From the NCBI RefSeq assembly GCF_032393985.1, contig NZ_CP135918.1:4651724-4715723 (forward strand): a stretch of 64,000 nucleotides of DNA, written 5' to 3'. The notes under the pieces are model-generated. The model ran no database searches, was not told where the DNA came from, and saw nothing but the letters and a program-made list of their open reading frames with translations. Position numbers and translations under genes: made by a program. Shown one piece after another: positions 37,201 through 45,114 of the stretch. This DNA is from Fischerella sp. JS2. Its GTDB lineage: Bacteria; Cyanobacteriota; Cyanobacteriia; Cyanobacteriales; Nostocaceae. Position 1 is the stretch's first letter. Each line of letters opens with the position of its first letter.

Positions 37201-38370
37201 GTCATTGGCATGGCTGATACCACCGTAAATATCACCAAATAAAATGCCGATGACGTTTGAGTCTGCAAAACTTCTGAGTTTTTCTGTATTTGCTTTCAGT
37301 GCTAATTTAGCGCGATCGCGTTGAGTACTAAGCTTTTGAATCGCTGCTGCATTTTCCCAAATCACGATTGCAAAAATTGTCATCAGAAAAATGGCAAATA
37401 GGGAAATTGCAAACCCCGACTCATATTTTCCTGCCTTTTGTCCTTGCAGAATTAACCACCCTGTGAGCAAGGGTATTGCGATCGCGGCTATTAATAAACG
37501 ACGTGCTAGCAAACCACCAGCTGTCGGACTTGTGATTACTTGCATTACTCCCTTTTCTGGCCGCTTCCACAAAATACCTAGACAAAGTACAATCAACCCG
37601 ATAGCGGTGTGTAATGCCATTGATGTGATATTAGCAGGCGTGTCATAAAAAATCTTTACTCCATAGGCATAACCAACCAAAGCCAATAAAGCAATCAAAA
37701 CTGTAATCAGCGTGAAAATCTGCGCTAACCAATAACTGCGACGGGTTTTTGGTTTCTCTAAAAGCTCTAAAGACCTACCTACCAGCATAAAACTTAGTGC
37801 TGTATTCAAACCCATTCGCCCTCGGCGGAAAGTCAGCATTGGGTTTGCATCTTCGTGAAACAGCAACTGGTCAATACCAAAATCCCAACCAAATAAATAT
37901 TGAGTTAATGTCAGTGCCGCAATTGTAAACACAGTGAATGCACAGACTCGAGCAATGATTTTGAGATAGGGTGGTGGGGTGATGAGGTGGTGGGGTGATG
38001 AGGTGTAGACGCGCTTTACTCGGCTTCCCGTAGGGTAGGGGTGATGGGGTGGTGGGGTGAAGTCTTCTCCCCATTGCACCTTATCCGCACTCAGTGAGGA
38101 CTCCTCCTTCTGCCTTCTGCCTTCTGCCTCCTGCCTTCTCAAAGACAGCCACAGTGATAAACCTGATAAAAAAAAGCACAGGGCTGTATTACCTTTCATT
38201 GTCACTGTGCTGAGATAAAAGCAGTTCTTGAAAAAGTCAATATTGAACCACCAGCCAAGCATGACTGAGCAGCCAATTACTATAGCGATTATGCTTCCAG
38301 TTTGTGCAATTAGTAAAGATGAAAAGACTGGATGAAAATCTTGCTGGTGTAGGCGGTTGACTTTTAGCAT
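34285..38370 (-). CDS. Hybrid sensor histidine kinase (membrane, PAS x3, GAF, REC)
   Basis: 1361 residues. Order: hydrophobic N-terminal region in two blocks (about 20-80 and 140-345) split by an inserted repeat (about 81-138); PAS domains at about 360-470, 480-600 and 610-730; a GAF domain at about 750-897; HisKA with the phospho-acceptor His near 932 (ILSHELRSPLNAILGW); the HATPase (about 1050-1210; VVWNLLSNAIKFTPAGGKVE, DTGIGISPEFLPYVFDRF and HGGLGLGLAIVRHLV); and a C-terminal REC domain (VLVVDDEADTRDYL, phospho-Asp near 1284 in VLVSDIGMPEEDG). The GAF lacks an obvious chromophore Cys. A membrane sensor with a receiver typically feeds a phosphorelay; the partner and signal are unknown. Confidence 0.93.
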   Translation of the reverse strand: MLKVNRLHQQDFHPVFSSLLIAQTGSIIAIVIGCSVMLGWWFNIDFFKNCFYLSTVTMKGNTALCFFLSGLSLWLSLRRQEAEGRRQKEESSLSADKVQWGEDFTPPPHHPYPTGSRVKRVYTSSPHHLITPPPYLKIIARVCAFTVFTIAALTLTQYLFGWDFGIDQLLFHEDANPMLTFRRGRMGLNTALSFMLVGRSLELLEKPKTRRSYWLAQIFTLITVLIALLALVGYAYGVKIFYDTPANITSMALHTAIGLIVLCLGILWKRPEKGVMQVITSPTAGGLLARRLLIAAIAIPLLTGWLILQGQKAGKYESGFAISLFAIFLMTIFAIVIWENAAAIQKLSTQRDRAKLALKANTEKLRSFADSNVIGILFGDIYGGISHANDKFLQMIGYTREDLQAGGINWKDITPPEYLPADAQGIAQAQSQGACIPYEKEYIRRDGSRIPVLVGYTLVGEKQQESVAFILDLSDRKKAQAALLESEERFRLAVDHMPDVFAIYDAQRRFQFVNAAALQHLGKPKEEVIGRTDEEIFPVEITQLYLPILFKAVETRTTQTTETTITLPNNGTLTTLIKYVPIVDDQGEIYQILAFAEDITVRKQAEEALRNQQKWLEDLLNLMPTPLLLIEPGTARVTFANKAADEVAGGKFPKADSATEYQALYYSTDADGNPIADEQAPGIRVARGERLDGVELDWHTPTGIRSLLIYADTLPAMHGYPTTCVLTFQDITNLKRVEKALSLGYKRLQLLFGTASDLLSSKEPVALIESLFQKLAEQIGLDVYFNFLVNENSQVMQLASWHGIDEQTAKAANWLEIGQGMCGTVAQERRPISIENVQESNDPKTELLRVIGIKTYYGYPLMAQGKLLGTLCFCSRSRLQFSQNEMGMMQAVCDQIAIAIERARLIASLQQQTEQLQEANRMKDEFLAILSHELRSPLNAILGWSQLLRSRKLNETQITKALETIERNAKTQTQLIEDLLDISRIIRGKLRLNVRTCNLIAIIEAALDTVRLAAQAKDIHIQTMFDSKAALVSGDGERLQQVVWNLLSNAIKFTPAGGKVEVILSLIKEEIGTQKYRNTESIFDRFSASPRLNIGASSKASSPLSTLNAKMGGTPATQWFSSTSSETAYAQITVKDTGIGISPEFLPYVFDRFRQADSSSTRSHGGLGLGLAIVRHLVEMHGGTVDVASPGKEQGTTFTVKLPLLKSQDAIVNTEELTVNSQQPNLNSLPISSSVLDGVRVLVVDDEADTRDYLTTLLKQSQAHVLAVASAQAAIEAVKQWKPDVLVSDIGMPEEDGYSLLRRLRSLSPEQGGKIPAAALTAYARAEDRRRAIQAGFQLHLPKPVDPSELITVVASLVGRT
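37960..38135 (-). repeat. Repeat block inserted in frame in the hybrid kinase gene
   Basis: GGTGATGAGGTG units and the dispersed repeat with GACGCGCTTTACTCGGCTTC (38001-38043), then CTTCTGCCTTCTGCC heptamers. Together they encode about 58 low-complexity residues (PHHPYPTGSRVKRVYTSS) between two membrane blocks. Confidence 0.75.
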
Positions 38371-38654
38371 TGAAGATGTTGTAACTGCATTTATCGATTG
38401 CAGTCAGTTTAAAGACTGATCACAAGCAAGTGCTAGTACAATCAGGCGAATACAACTAATTATGGGATGTAATGAAAGTTTTCTTTCTAATTAGGATATT
38501 TCTACCATTATGTACTACATTACTAATGTAATATGGGCGATAAATTAGATTTTTTTCAATCTATCTTTATGCATATTTTTCTTAATCAGCAGAAAATAAT
38601 TAATGCTTTTTGGTCAGCTACTGCCTACAAATCACTAATTACTACTAATTACTT

Positions 38655-39425
38655 TTAGAAAAACAATTTAAATCGCACGAGTTGGCTTTCAATTGTTGAC
38701 AGCAGAATTTTATGTAATTCTACAGTGTCTTGAAATTGTAAAATTTGTGTAGGCAGCAAGTCAAAGGGAAACTGCTCTGGGAAATCAGGGCGCTGCATTT
38801 GCGCTAGTAAAATTTGCTCAGACCTTTTATTGCCAATAGCATAGCCAATTTCTACACAGACGGTTGGGCTGGGTATTGATTGAGCAGTTTGTTTGCTTTC
38901 GATTTTAGCAATGGGTGTTGTGTCTGCAATAAACAACAAACTCCTACGAATTTTTCGCATCATTGCGCTTCCTAGTCGTAGAGGAACTTCTTTAGGGCGA
39001 TAAGATTCTACTAATTTTAAAGGCAGGCGTGATCGCAAGTTCAATTTTTCCAAACTAATCAATAATGCTTCCCGCAATGCATCAGTTGCTGGTGGATATT
39101 CTATTTGCGAACAGAAAAATATAGTAGGTTCTAACTGTGCTAATATTGATTGCTTTGTGAAATAAATTTCGTGACTAATCAAGTCAATATTAGCTACGCA
39201 ATAGCCTCCACTACCTTCTATATAAAATTCAATATTTTCCCCTTCTAGATAGCGACCAAACCACGTTGATTTTCTGATTTCATCACTATCTTCCAAGAAA
39301 TCTGCTCTTAGCCCCGATTTCAGCAGACTCTTTTTACTGAGGCGAATATCCGGTGGACGTTTTTCCAGTTCTTGTATCGGCTCGTAATTCTCAAGATACC
39401 ATGCTCTAAGAGCAATTATTGACAT
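38655..39425 (-). CDS. Protein with TIR/deoxyribosyltransferase-like C-terminal half
   Basis: 256 residues, no family recognised outright. The C-terminal half (about 100-256) reads like a TIR-like or nucleoside deoxyribosyltransferase-like Rossmann fold: a first strand and helix TIFFCSQIEYPPATDALREA, a later strand RKIRRSLLFIADTT, then PTVCVEIGYAIGNKRSEQIL with Glu192 in the position of the catalytic Glu, and RPDFPEQFPFDL. In such proteins NV-x-x-E-x-G-x-A-x-G followed by a strand and P-F-D is characteristic. The N-terminal 95 residues are mixed alpha/beta, with STWFGRYLEGENIEFYIEG. It is not next to a nuclease or CD-NTase gene. An NAD- or nucleotide-cleaving role is inference only. Neighbours are the hybrid kinase and a long intergenic region. 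Confidence 0.55.
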   Translation of the reverse strand: MSIIALRAWYLENYEPIQELEKRPPDIRLSKKSLLKSGLRADFLEDSDEIRKSTWFGRYLEGENIEFYIEGSGGYCVANIDLISHEIYFTKQSILAQLEPTIFFCSQIEYPPATDALREALLISLEKLNLRSRLPLKLVESYRPKEVPLRLGSAMMRKIRRSLLFIADTTPIAKIESKQTAQSIPSPTVCVEIGYAIGNKRSEQILLAQMQRPDFPEQFPFDLLPTQILQFQDTVELHKILLSTIESQLVRFKLFF

Positions 39426-40324
39426 AAGGCGCTATTTCAACTATTTTAAATGTCTCGTGCGATTCCACTTCGTACCAGCTTACACTCAGTAGTCCGAGAT
39501 GAGGAAAGGCTAAGGAGCAAAAGGAAAATGAAATGCTGGAGTATTGTAAAAAACAACAACACCCAAGCAACTAATAGCTGAGCTACTTCCTCTCATCGTT
39601 AATTCTAGCCGGGGATGTACTGGGTGAATCACCTTTGACTTCAATGAAGTCAAGCAGTCACAGCGCCCCCTTTTTTTTCACTATGAGGAAATATCGCTTT
39701 TAGAGTTAGGTGTTGTTGTTTTATAACGAGACAGATAGAGTTTCAACAGCGTTTTTACCTCTTTTTACTTTTGAATTTAGCTGTTTGATCTGCCAGGGAA
39801 GCTTTGTTTAGCTTCAATTATTAGATTAGCACTCTTATATATGGGTGTGTTTTTTTGAAACTAAACTTTACTAAAAATTCCAGGTTAATTGTCAGCAACC
39901 CAGTCTTTTGATTAGATCATCTTTCTTAAAGAGTAGATACACAAAATATCTAGAAAGAAATACTTTAAAAGTCTTATATTTTTATAAGTTAATGTTCACA
40001 AAATATGAAGTTTTAAAAACAAGTCTTAATCAATAGTTAGTAGTTAGTGGTTGATTGTTGGTTGTCATTTGTCATTGGTCATTAGTCATTAGTCAATATT
40101 TTTTCTCCTCACACTCCATCCTTACCTTAAGCCGAAGAAGGCGCGTCTACACACTCCTCACACCCCTCACACTCCCCACACTCCCCACCTCCCCAATTCT
40201 CCAAACCGGGAACCCTTAATAGGATAACAACCGTCATAGTCCCAACTGTGCTTTTTTCACTCTTCCCATTCGGGCAGTGCGTAGTCCAAAATGGGTTGGA
40301 TGTGTTTCAAATGATTCAAACAAT
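39426..40324. other. Long intergenic region with inverted-repeat element and heptamers
   Basis: Contains the element at 39550-39722, then A+T-rich DNA with nothing identifiable, then TTAGTGG/TCATTGG heptamers and one copy of the TTAAGCCG...GCGCGTCTACAC repeat (about 40117-40163). Confidence 0.5.
39550..39722. repeat. Inverted-repeat-bounded element of about 173 bases
   Basis: Perfect 14-bp arms, AAAACAACAACACC (39550-39563) and GGTGTTGTTGTTTT (39709-39722). Inside are a hairpin TTGACTTC, AAT, GAAGTCAA, and a short GGTGAATCACC palindrome. It has no coding frame; it could be a MITE, a structured RNA, or both. It does not match TPP, cobalamin, 6S or SRP RNA motifs that I know. Confidence 0.55.
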
Positions 40325-40579
40325 ATGCCTAGAACTCCCAATGAATACGCAGTACACTTACTAATGGCAAGTGGTCATCGGGAAGAAGTACGTTTTCCGA
40401 CGATTCAGGATTTTCAGAAGTGGTACAGTGGCGAACTGATGCCCAAATCCGCTTCTGATGATTTTATAAACGTGCCGATCAAAAATATTCAAGGTGAATA
40501 CATGGTTGTGCGTCCCTCGCGGATTGTGGCAATTCGGGTGGAACCACTCTTTAGCTCTAGTGTGGAAAGATTTACATAA
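40325..40579 (+). CDS. Conserved hypothetical protein upstream of mltA
   Basis: 84 residues from an ATG at 40325; the frame is open from a GTG at 40277, whose extra residues are not convincing. The sequence reads MPRTPNEYAVHLLMASGHRE, EVRFPTIQDFQKWYSGELMP, and ends in NIQGEYMVVRPSRIVAIRVE. It is small and soluble, with an alternating pattern that suggests beta strands around IQDFQKWY. No domain is recognised. It ends three bases before the mltA start, so the two genes are surely one transcript, and the protein may be connected with cell-wall turnover, although nothing in its sequence shows it. Confidence 0.65.
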   Translation: MPRTPNEYAVHLLMASGHREEVRFPTIQDFQKWYSGELMPKSASDDFINVPIKNIQGEYMVVRPSRIVAIRVEPLFSSSVERFT

Positions 40580-40582
40580 ATC

Positions 40583-41833
40583 ATGAGAAAAACGCTTGCT
40601 TTGGTTTCCTTGAGTCTGGGACTTAGCTTTGTAAATCCTGTTTGCTCTGTGTTGGCTCAGGTTCCTATTAACATAACGCCTTTACCATCACCAGTTAGCC
40701 CTATTGAACCGTTACCGCCACCAGAGTTATCACCACCACTAAAATTAGTAAGGCTAGGAACGGACTGTAAACCTGTTCATCAATGTTTGGGTTGGGACGA
40801 ACAGCTTTGGAGTGGAAAGAGTAAACTGGGCGATCGCAAAGCTTTGTTGGCATCTATTGACAACAGTTTACGTTACCTGGCAACAAACAAGGCACTAGCA
40901 GCGTATCAAAATTATCCTATTCCTGAAATCACCCTTGATCGCGTTCGTCGTAGCTTGCAGCGTTTTCGCCAGTTGCTGGTTAATTCCAAATCGCCAGGTC
41001 AACTGCAAGCTGCTGTGCGTCGAGAATTTGATTTTTATCAATCAGTTGGCAATGACGGCCAAGGTACGGTGAAGTTCACCGCTTATTATGAGCCAGTGTA
41101 CACTGCTAGTAAAGTTCGTACTTCTGTATATAAATATCCTCTTTATAAATTGCCACCCAACTTTGACACATGGGCAAAACCACATCCTAAACGCATTGAT
41201 CTGGAAGGAAAAGATGGTTTACTAGGTAATGAAAGTCAGTTGCATGGTTTGGAATTATTTTGGTTGCGCGATCGCTTAGATGCATATTTGATACATATCC
41301 AAGGTTCTGCCCAACTCAAATTAACTAATGGTAAAAAAACCTCTGTTGGTTATGCAGGAGGCACAGACTATCCTTGGACAAGTATTGGCAAAGAACTAGC
41401 TAAAGATGGCAAGTTACCTTTACAAAATTTAACAATGCCTATCTTAGTCAAATACTTTCGCCAGAACCCTAAGGAGATGAATAACTATCTACCACGGTGG
41501 GAACGCTTTGTCTTTTTCAAAGAAACTGGCGGTACACCTGCAACTGGCAGTATTGGCGTACCAGTCACACCAGAACGTTCGATCGCCACAGATAAATCTC
41601 TCATGCCGCCAGGAGCCTTAGCAATAGTTAATACTTCATTTCCTTATCCTGCTAATAAAGGAAAATTGGTTAAGCGCCGAGTTAGTCGCTTCGTTCTAGA
41701 TCAGGATACTGGCAGTGCTATTAAAGGCCCGGGACGGGTAGATTATTTTATGGGAACTGGGAAATTAGCAGGCGATCGCGCCGGTATTACAGGTAGTAAT
41801 GGTACTCTATATTATTTGCTGCTGAAGGAGTAG
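40583..41833 (+). CDS. mltA: Membrane-bound lytic murein transglycosylase A (MltA)
   Basis: 416 residues from an ATG at 40583. N-terminal signal: KTLALVSLSLGLSFVNPVCSVLAQ, with an Ala-Gln cleavage site and no lipobox Cys, so probably a secreted rather than a lipid-anchored form. A Pro-rich linker (PLPSPVSPIEPLPPPELSPP) leads to the MltA domain: VKFTAYYEPVYTASKV, LHGLELFWLRDRLDAYLIHI and IQGSAQLKLTNGKK. The terminal 3D domain GPGRVDYFMGTGKLAGDRAG contains the catalytic Asp region. MltA cleaves the glycan strand of peptidoglycan with 1,6-anhydro ends. It follows the small gene at 40325 by three bases. Confidence 0.92.
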   Translation: MRKTLALVSLSLGLSFVNPVCSVLAQVPINITPLPSPVSPIEPLPPPELSPPLKLVRLGTDCKPVHQCLGWDEQLWSGKSKLGDRKALLASIDNSLRYLATNKALAAYQNYPIPEITLDRVRRSLQRFRQLLVNSKSPGQLQAAVRREFDFYQSVGNDGQGTVKFTAYYEPVYTASKVRTSVYKYPLYKLPPNFDTWAKPHPKRIDLEGKDGLLGNESQLHGLELFWLRDRLDAYLIHIQGSAQLKLTNGKKTSVGYAGGTDYPWTSIGKELAKDGKLPLQNLTMPILVKYFRQNPKEMNNYLPRWERFVFFKETGGTPATGSIGVPVTPERSIATDKSLMPPGALAIVNTSFPYPANKGKLVKRRVSRFVLDQDTGSAIKGPGRVDYFMGTGKLAGDRAGITGSNGTLYYLLLKE

Positions 41834-41863
41834 TTGGGGATTGGGGATCAGGGATCGGGGATT

Positions 41864-41905
41864 GGGCATAGGGCATAGGGCATAGGGCATAGGGCATAGG
41901 GCATA
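41864..41905 (+). repeat. GGGCATA heptamer tandem repeat
   Basis: Six perfect copies of GGGCATA, then a partial unit, between mltA and lpxD. It is preceded by a GGGGATTGGGGATCAGGGAT degenerate run and followed by CCCCTTGTC-type units up to about 42000. Confidence 0.85.
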
Positions 41906-42019
41906 GGCATGGGTGTTTATTCTCTCCCTTGTCCTCCTTGTCTCCCTTGTCCCTCGTGTCCCCCTTGTCTCCCATTCCCCGATCCCTTTTCCTCGATCCC
42001 TTATAATCCGTTTTTGACT

Positions 42020-43066
42020 ATGAAATTTAGCGATATACTAGCAAAACTTGGTGATGCTGCCGTCTGTAATAGCTTGAATCTCAATAAAGACAACAATCCA
42101 GAAATTGTTGGCATGGCGGCAGTTGATGAAGCGACAAGTGGTACTCTCAGCTACATTGAAGGGCCAAAATTTGGTGCAATGGTAGGCAAAACAGGTGCAA
42201 GTGCTTTAATTGTGCCTCAAGATGAAACATTACAGACACAAGCACAAGAACGCGGTATTGCTTGGATCGCCACCCCAGAACCAAAACTAATATTTGCAAG
42301 AACACTTAAGTTTTTCTACCAGCCTTGGCGTCCTACTCCGGAGATCCATCCTACTGCCGTCATTCATCCGCATGTGAAAATTGGCAATGATGTTTATATT
42401 GGGCCTCATGCAGTAGTTCATCAAGGAGTAGAAATTGGCAGTGGTGTATGCATCCATGCCAATGTCGTTATCTATCCCGATGCTAAGATAGGCGATCGCA
42501 CAACTTTACATGCTAACTGCACTATCCACGAACGTACTCTCATCGGTGCAGATTGTGAAATCCACAGTGGTGCAGTCATTGGTGCAGAGGGCTTTGGCTT
42601 TGTGCCTACTGCCACTGGCTGGCTCAAAGTCGAACAATCAGGTTATACGGTTTTAGAAGATGGTGTTGTTGTTGGCTGTAACAGTGCCATAGATCGTCCA
42701 GCAGTCGGTGAAACACGAGTTGGTCGTTATACAATCATTGACAACTTAGTACAAATTGGTCACGGCTGCCAAATTGGTGCAGGTTGTGCGTTGGCAGGAC
42801 AATCGGGGATAGCAGGAGGAGTCAAAATCGGCAATCGCGTAATTTTAGCAGGACAATCAGGAATTGCCAATCAAGTAAAAATCGGCGATGGCGCGATCGC
42901 CTCCGCTAAAGCTGGGATTCACAGTGATGTTGCACCAGGAGAGATTGTCTCCGGTCTTCCCGCCATTCCTCATAAACAGTTTGTAAAAGTATCTGCGATT
43001 TTGAATCGCTTACCCGATATGTATCAAACTTTGAAACAATTGCAACGCCAAATGACGCAAAAATGA
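42020..43066 (+). CDS. lpxD: UDP-3-O-(3-hydroxyacyl)glucosamine N-acyltransferase LpxD
   Basis: 348 residues from the ATG at 42020; the frame is open from 41909 but its extra part is CPPCLPCPSCPPCLP repeat translation. The N-terminal domain (about 1-105) has KFSDILAKLGDAAVCNSL, followed by a left-handed beta-helix of about ten hexapeptide turns (IHPTAVIHPHVKIGNDVYIG, GSGVCIHANVVIYPDAKIGD). The catalytic His is probably in QIGHGCQIGAGCALAGQSG. LpxD adds an N-linked acyl chain to make UDP-2,3-diacylglucosamine for lipid A. Cyanobacteria make a simplified lipid A. It is the third gene of a run mltA-lpxD on the same strand. Confidence 0.93.
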   Translation: MKFSDILAKLGDAAVCNSLNLNKDNNPEIVGMAAVDEATSGTLSYIEGPKFGAMVGKTGASALIVPQDETLQTQAQERGIAWIATPEPKLIFARTLKFFYQPWRPTPEIHPTAVIHPHVKIGNDVYIGPHAVVHQGVEIGSGVCIHANVVIYPDAKIGDRTTLHANCTIHERTLIGADCEIHSGAVIGAEGFGFVPTATGWLKVEQSGYTVLEDGVVVGCNSAIDRPAVGETRVGRYTIIDNLVQIGHGCQIGAGCALAGQSGIAGGVKIGNRVILAGQSGIANQVKIGDGAIASAKAGIHSDVAPGEIVSGLPAIPHKQFVKVSAILNRLPDMYQTLKQLQRQMTQK

Positions 43067-43118
43067 GGGATCTTGAGTAGATTGCCGAACTTTTGATGAG
43101 TAGCCTCGGTTAGTTTAT

Positions 43119-43148
43119 ACCATTTCACAAAATTCTTGATACAAATCC
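43119..43148 (-). repeat. Dispersed repeat, copy 2
   Basis: Inverse orientation copy of 30943-30972, 29 of 30 bases identical. It lies just after lpxD and is also bordered by AAGGACAAC-type repeats (on the minus strand). Confidence 0.8.
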
Positions 43149-43241
43149 TCCCCTTTACCTTCCTTGTTGTCCTTATCTCCTTGTCGCCAAATATATCAAA
43201 CTTATAGTGAAAGGGTTTAGCCGGGGCTTTTATTATTGCTG

Positions 43242-43270
43242 TATCAAGCAGTCATGCTGCTTGATATTTT
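43242..43270 (+). terminator. Terminator-like hairpin downstream of lpxD
   Basis: Arms TATCAAGCAG and CTGCTTGATA (10 bp) with a TCATG loop and TTTT after. It is 176 bases beyond lpxD. No other gene precedes it on the + strand. Confidence 0.55.
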
Positions 43271-43752
43271 AATTGTTATGCTTGAAATTAAAAACCAGCC
43301 TGTTTTGACTATTTATGACTCTAGTAGTCTGAGCGAAAGAAGGCCATTTTAGTTCAGTAAAAATGATCAAAGTAAATGTTAGTACTATAGCTAGCAAAAG
43401 TCTCTCCATCATAGTACTCCCCACGCCACAAAATTTATAAAACGATATCTACTTTTAGTTTTAGCTAAAATCTTTTTTTTTCTCAACCAAAGTAATAATA
43501 ATACTCCTCAGGAATGATTTGGATTTATAAATTCTGTGATTTGTATTACTAATTTTTCTAGCAAATAAACTATCTAGTTTATTTCTTGCTAATAAGTTAG
43601 GTCACAATGTGAATTTACATAACGAAACACGCAAATAGAAGTGATCGCTATAAGTGTAAGTACAGCCAAATGGACGGTAGATGAATATCATTGCATGTGA
43701 TTAAACTTTATTGGAGTTCACGAACTCGCTTGATATCATCAGTAACAGTGCC

Positions 43753-43781
43753 AAAAAAAGCTGCTGATCTCTTCAGCAGCT
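43753..43781 (-). terminator. Rho-independent terminator of the first LEVG gene
   Basis: Minus strand: AGCTGCTGA, a loop of five bases, TCAGCAGCT, then seven T residues. It begins 16 bases beyond the stop of the gene at 43797. Confidence 0.9.
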
Positions 43782-43796
43782 AGAACTGAGTTAGCT

Positions 43797-44558
43797 TTAG
43801 CCTGCAAATAAAATCTTTTTACGTTGCCGTAAGCCAAACATACCTGCTACTGCCAAGGCACCTAAGCCCAGGGTTGTTCCTGCTTCCGGTACAGCTTTTG
43901 GTGTTCCCTTGATTCCCGATAAGTTTACACCGTCACCATACTTCGGAAACTTACTAGAATAAGCATTACCCAACTGCACTTCAAAAGATTTGACGTTATA
44001 AAAAGTCAAAGCCTGAATACCGTTGTTCTTGCCAGCAGACAACATTAAATCGTCAACAGGCTTGCCATTGATCAGTAAGACACCAGTGCCTATATCTTCC
44101 ACATCAAAGAAGTCTAAAGTTATTTCCGACATTTCTTGTGTGAACTCAAATAAGAAGCGACCTATTTCTAATTGACCATTTTCAGGTAACTTACCGCTTT
44201 CTGTAATAGCTACAGGACGTAACCAATATTCATTAACTCCTGTATTAGTGCCAGCATCTTTTGTTCCGAAACTAACTTTTAGACCTGATCCTTGGTAGGT
44301 GTTAGAAGTAGCTCTATCATCTATAAATAATCGGCTTGCACCATAGCCACCAACCCCATCAAAATCCAAACTTGTGACTGTGTAACCTAATGAAGTTGTG
44401 TCAATACATTGATTCGGCTCAAGACAGCCCAGATTAGTCTTGATTTCGCCTTCTTGTTCAGGAATAAGAGAAGCAGCATGAGCAGCAGGCATACCAGCAA
44501 CTACGCCTAAACCCAAAGCTGTTCCTATCATTGTTGCTAAAAAATTAAACTTAGGCAT
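43797..44558 (-). CDS. LEVG family PEP-CTERM protein, copy 1
   Basis: 253 residues. A signal peptide is evident (TMIGTALGLGVVAGMPAAHA), the family stretch GQLEIGRFLFEFTQEMSEIT, LDFFDVEDIGTGVLLINGKP and the C-terminal PEP-CTERM sorting signal: VPEAGTTLGLGALAVAGMFG then RQRKK. The motif has PEA in place of PEP. PEP-CTERM proteins are processed by an exosortase and become part of exopolysaccharide-linked surfaces; LEVG-type proteins have no known function. It is about 80 per cent identical by eye to the paralogue at 45213, which is 654 bases further on the same strand. A good terminator follows it. Confidence 0.9.
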   Translation of the reverse strand: MPKFNFLATMIGTALGLGVVAGMPAAHAASLIPEQEGEIKTNLGCLEPNQCIDTTSLGYTVTSLDFDGVGGYGASRLFIDDRATSNTYQGSGLKVSFGTKDAGTNTGVNEYWLRPVAITESGKLPENGQLEIGRFLFEFTQEMSEITLDFFDVEDIGTGVLLINGKPVDDLMLSAGKNNGIQALTFYNVKSFEVQLGNAYSSKFPKYGDGVNLSGIKGTPKAVPEAGTTLGLGALAVAGMFGLRQRKKILFAG

Positions 44559-45055
44559 GATTCCCCTTCTGCAAACCTGATATGAAAGTAGCAGTAAAAA
44601 AATGATGATTTACTCTTAATGCACCACTAAGCTAATAGATAAATTGCTGAAATTGCTAGAGCAAAAAATAGATTTTACATTATCTTTAATTGCGAATAAA
44701 AATACAAATCTTGTCCGCAAAAATACAATGTCTATACGTGAGATTAACTATTAATAAAAATATTTTTTAACTTAATACTAGCAAGTGTTTAAATTTAATT
44801 TAATTGATAACGGATTGAAATACTAGTAATTATAAAATTCAATCTCGTGGTTTATACCTATAAGTAAATACGGTTTATTTAAGAATTTTTAGTGAAATTT
44901 GATGAGGTGTAGAGACGTATCATGTCACGTCTATACATTGCTGTATTGATCTAAAAATTACAATCTACCCATAAAAAATTGAGTAGTTTAGAGTAATTAA
45001 GTGCTGGACTTATTTACTATACCTACTCAATGAGATTAAACAGAAGGAGAATTTT

Positions 45056-45103
45056 GTGAATATTAAATGTCTAAAAAATATTAGTTTAATACAATATTTC
45101 TGA
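45056..45103 (+). CDS. 15-codon ORF with strong Shine-Dalgarno and own terminator
   Basis: GTG at 45056 follows AAGGAGA at 45044-45050 with five bases between, a near-ideal signal. The frame reads MNIKCLKNISLIQYF and ends TGA at 45101-45103. Twelve bases later a GC-rich hairpin and T run (45115-45146) close the unit. It lies between the LEVG paralogues on the opposite strand. The peptide is unlike any regulatory peptide I know, such as PatS. It may be a real short peptide, the leader of an RNA, or a decoy. The strength of the two signals on so small a frame is what makes it notable. Confidence 0.4.
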   Translation: MNIKCLKNISLIQYF

Positions 45104-45114
45104 GTTATGGACAT

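Larger units (their letters stand above)
43067..43796. other. Intergenic region after lpxD
   Basis: Holds the repeat at 43119-43148, the terminator at 43242-43270, and the minus-strand terminator at 43753-43781. The rest is A+T-rich with no gene seen. Confidence 0.5.

Noticed and set aside
39550-39722. Known riboswitch or housekeeping RNA
   Set aside because: Compared by eye with TPP, cobalamin, SRP, 6S and tmRNA motifs and no match was found; kept only as an uncharacterised inverted-repeat element.
43276-43350. 24-codon ATG frame after lpxD, ending in SLSERRPF
   Set aside because: No ribosome binding site and it lies beyond a terminator; nothing supports translation.
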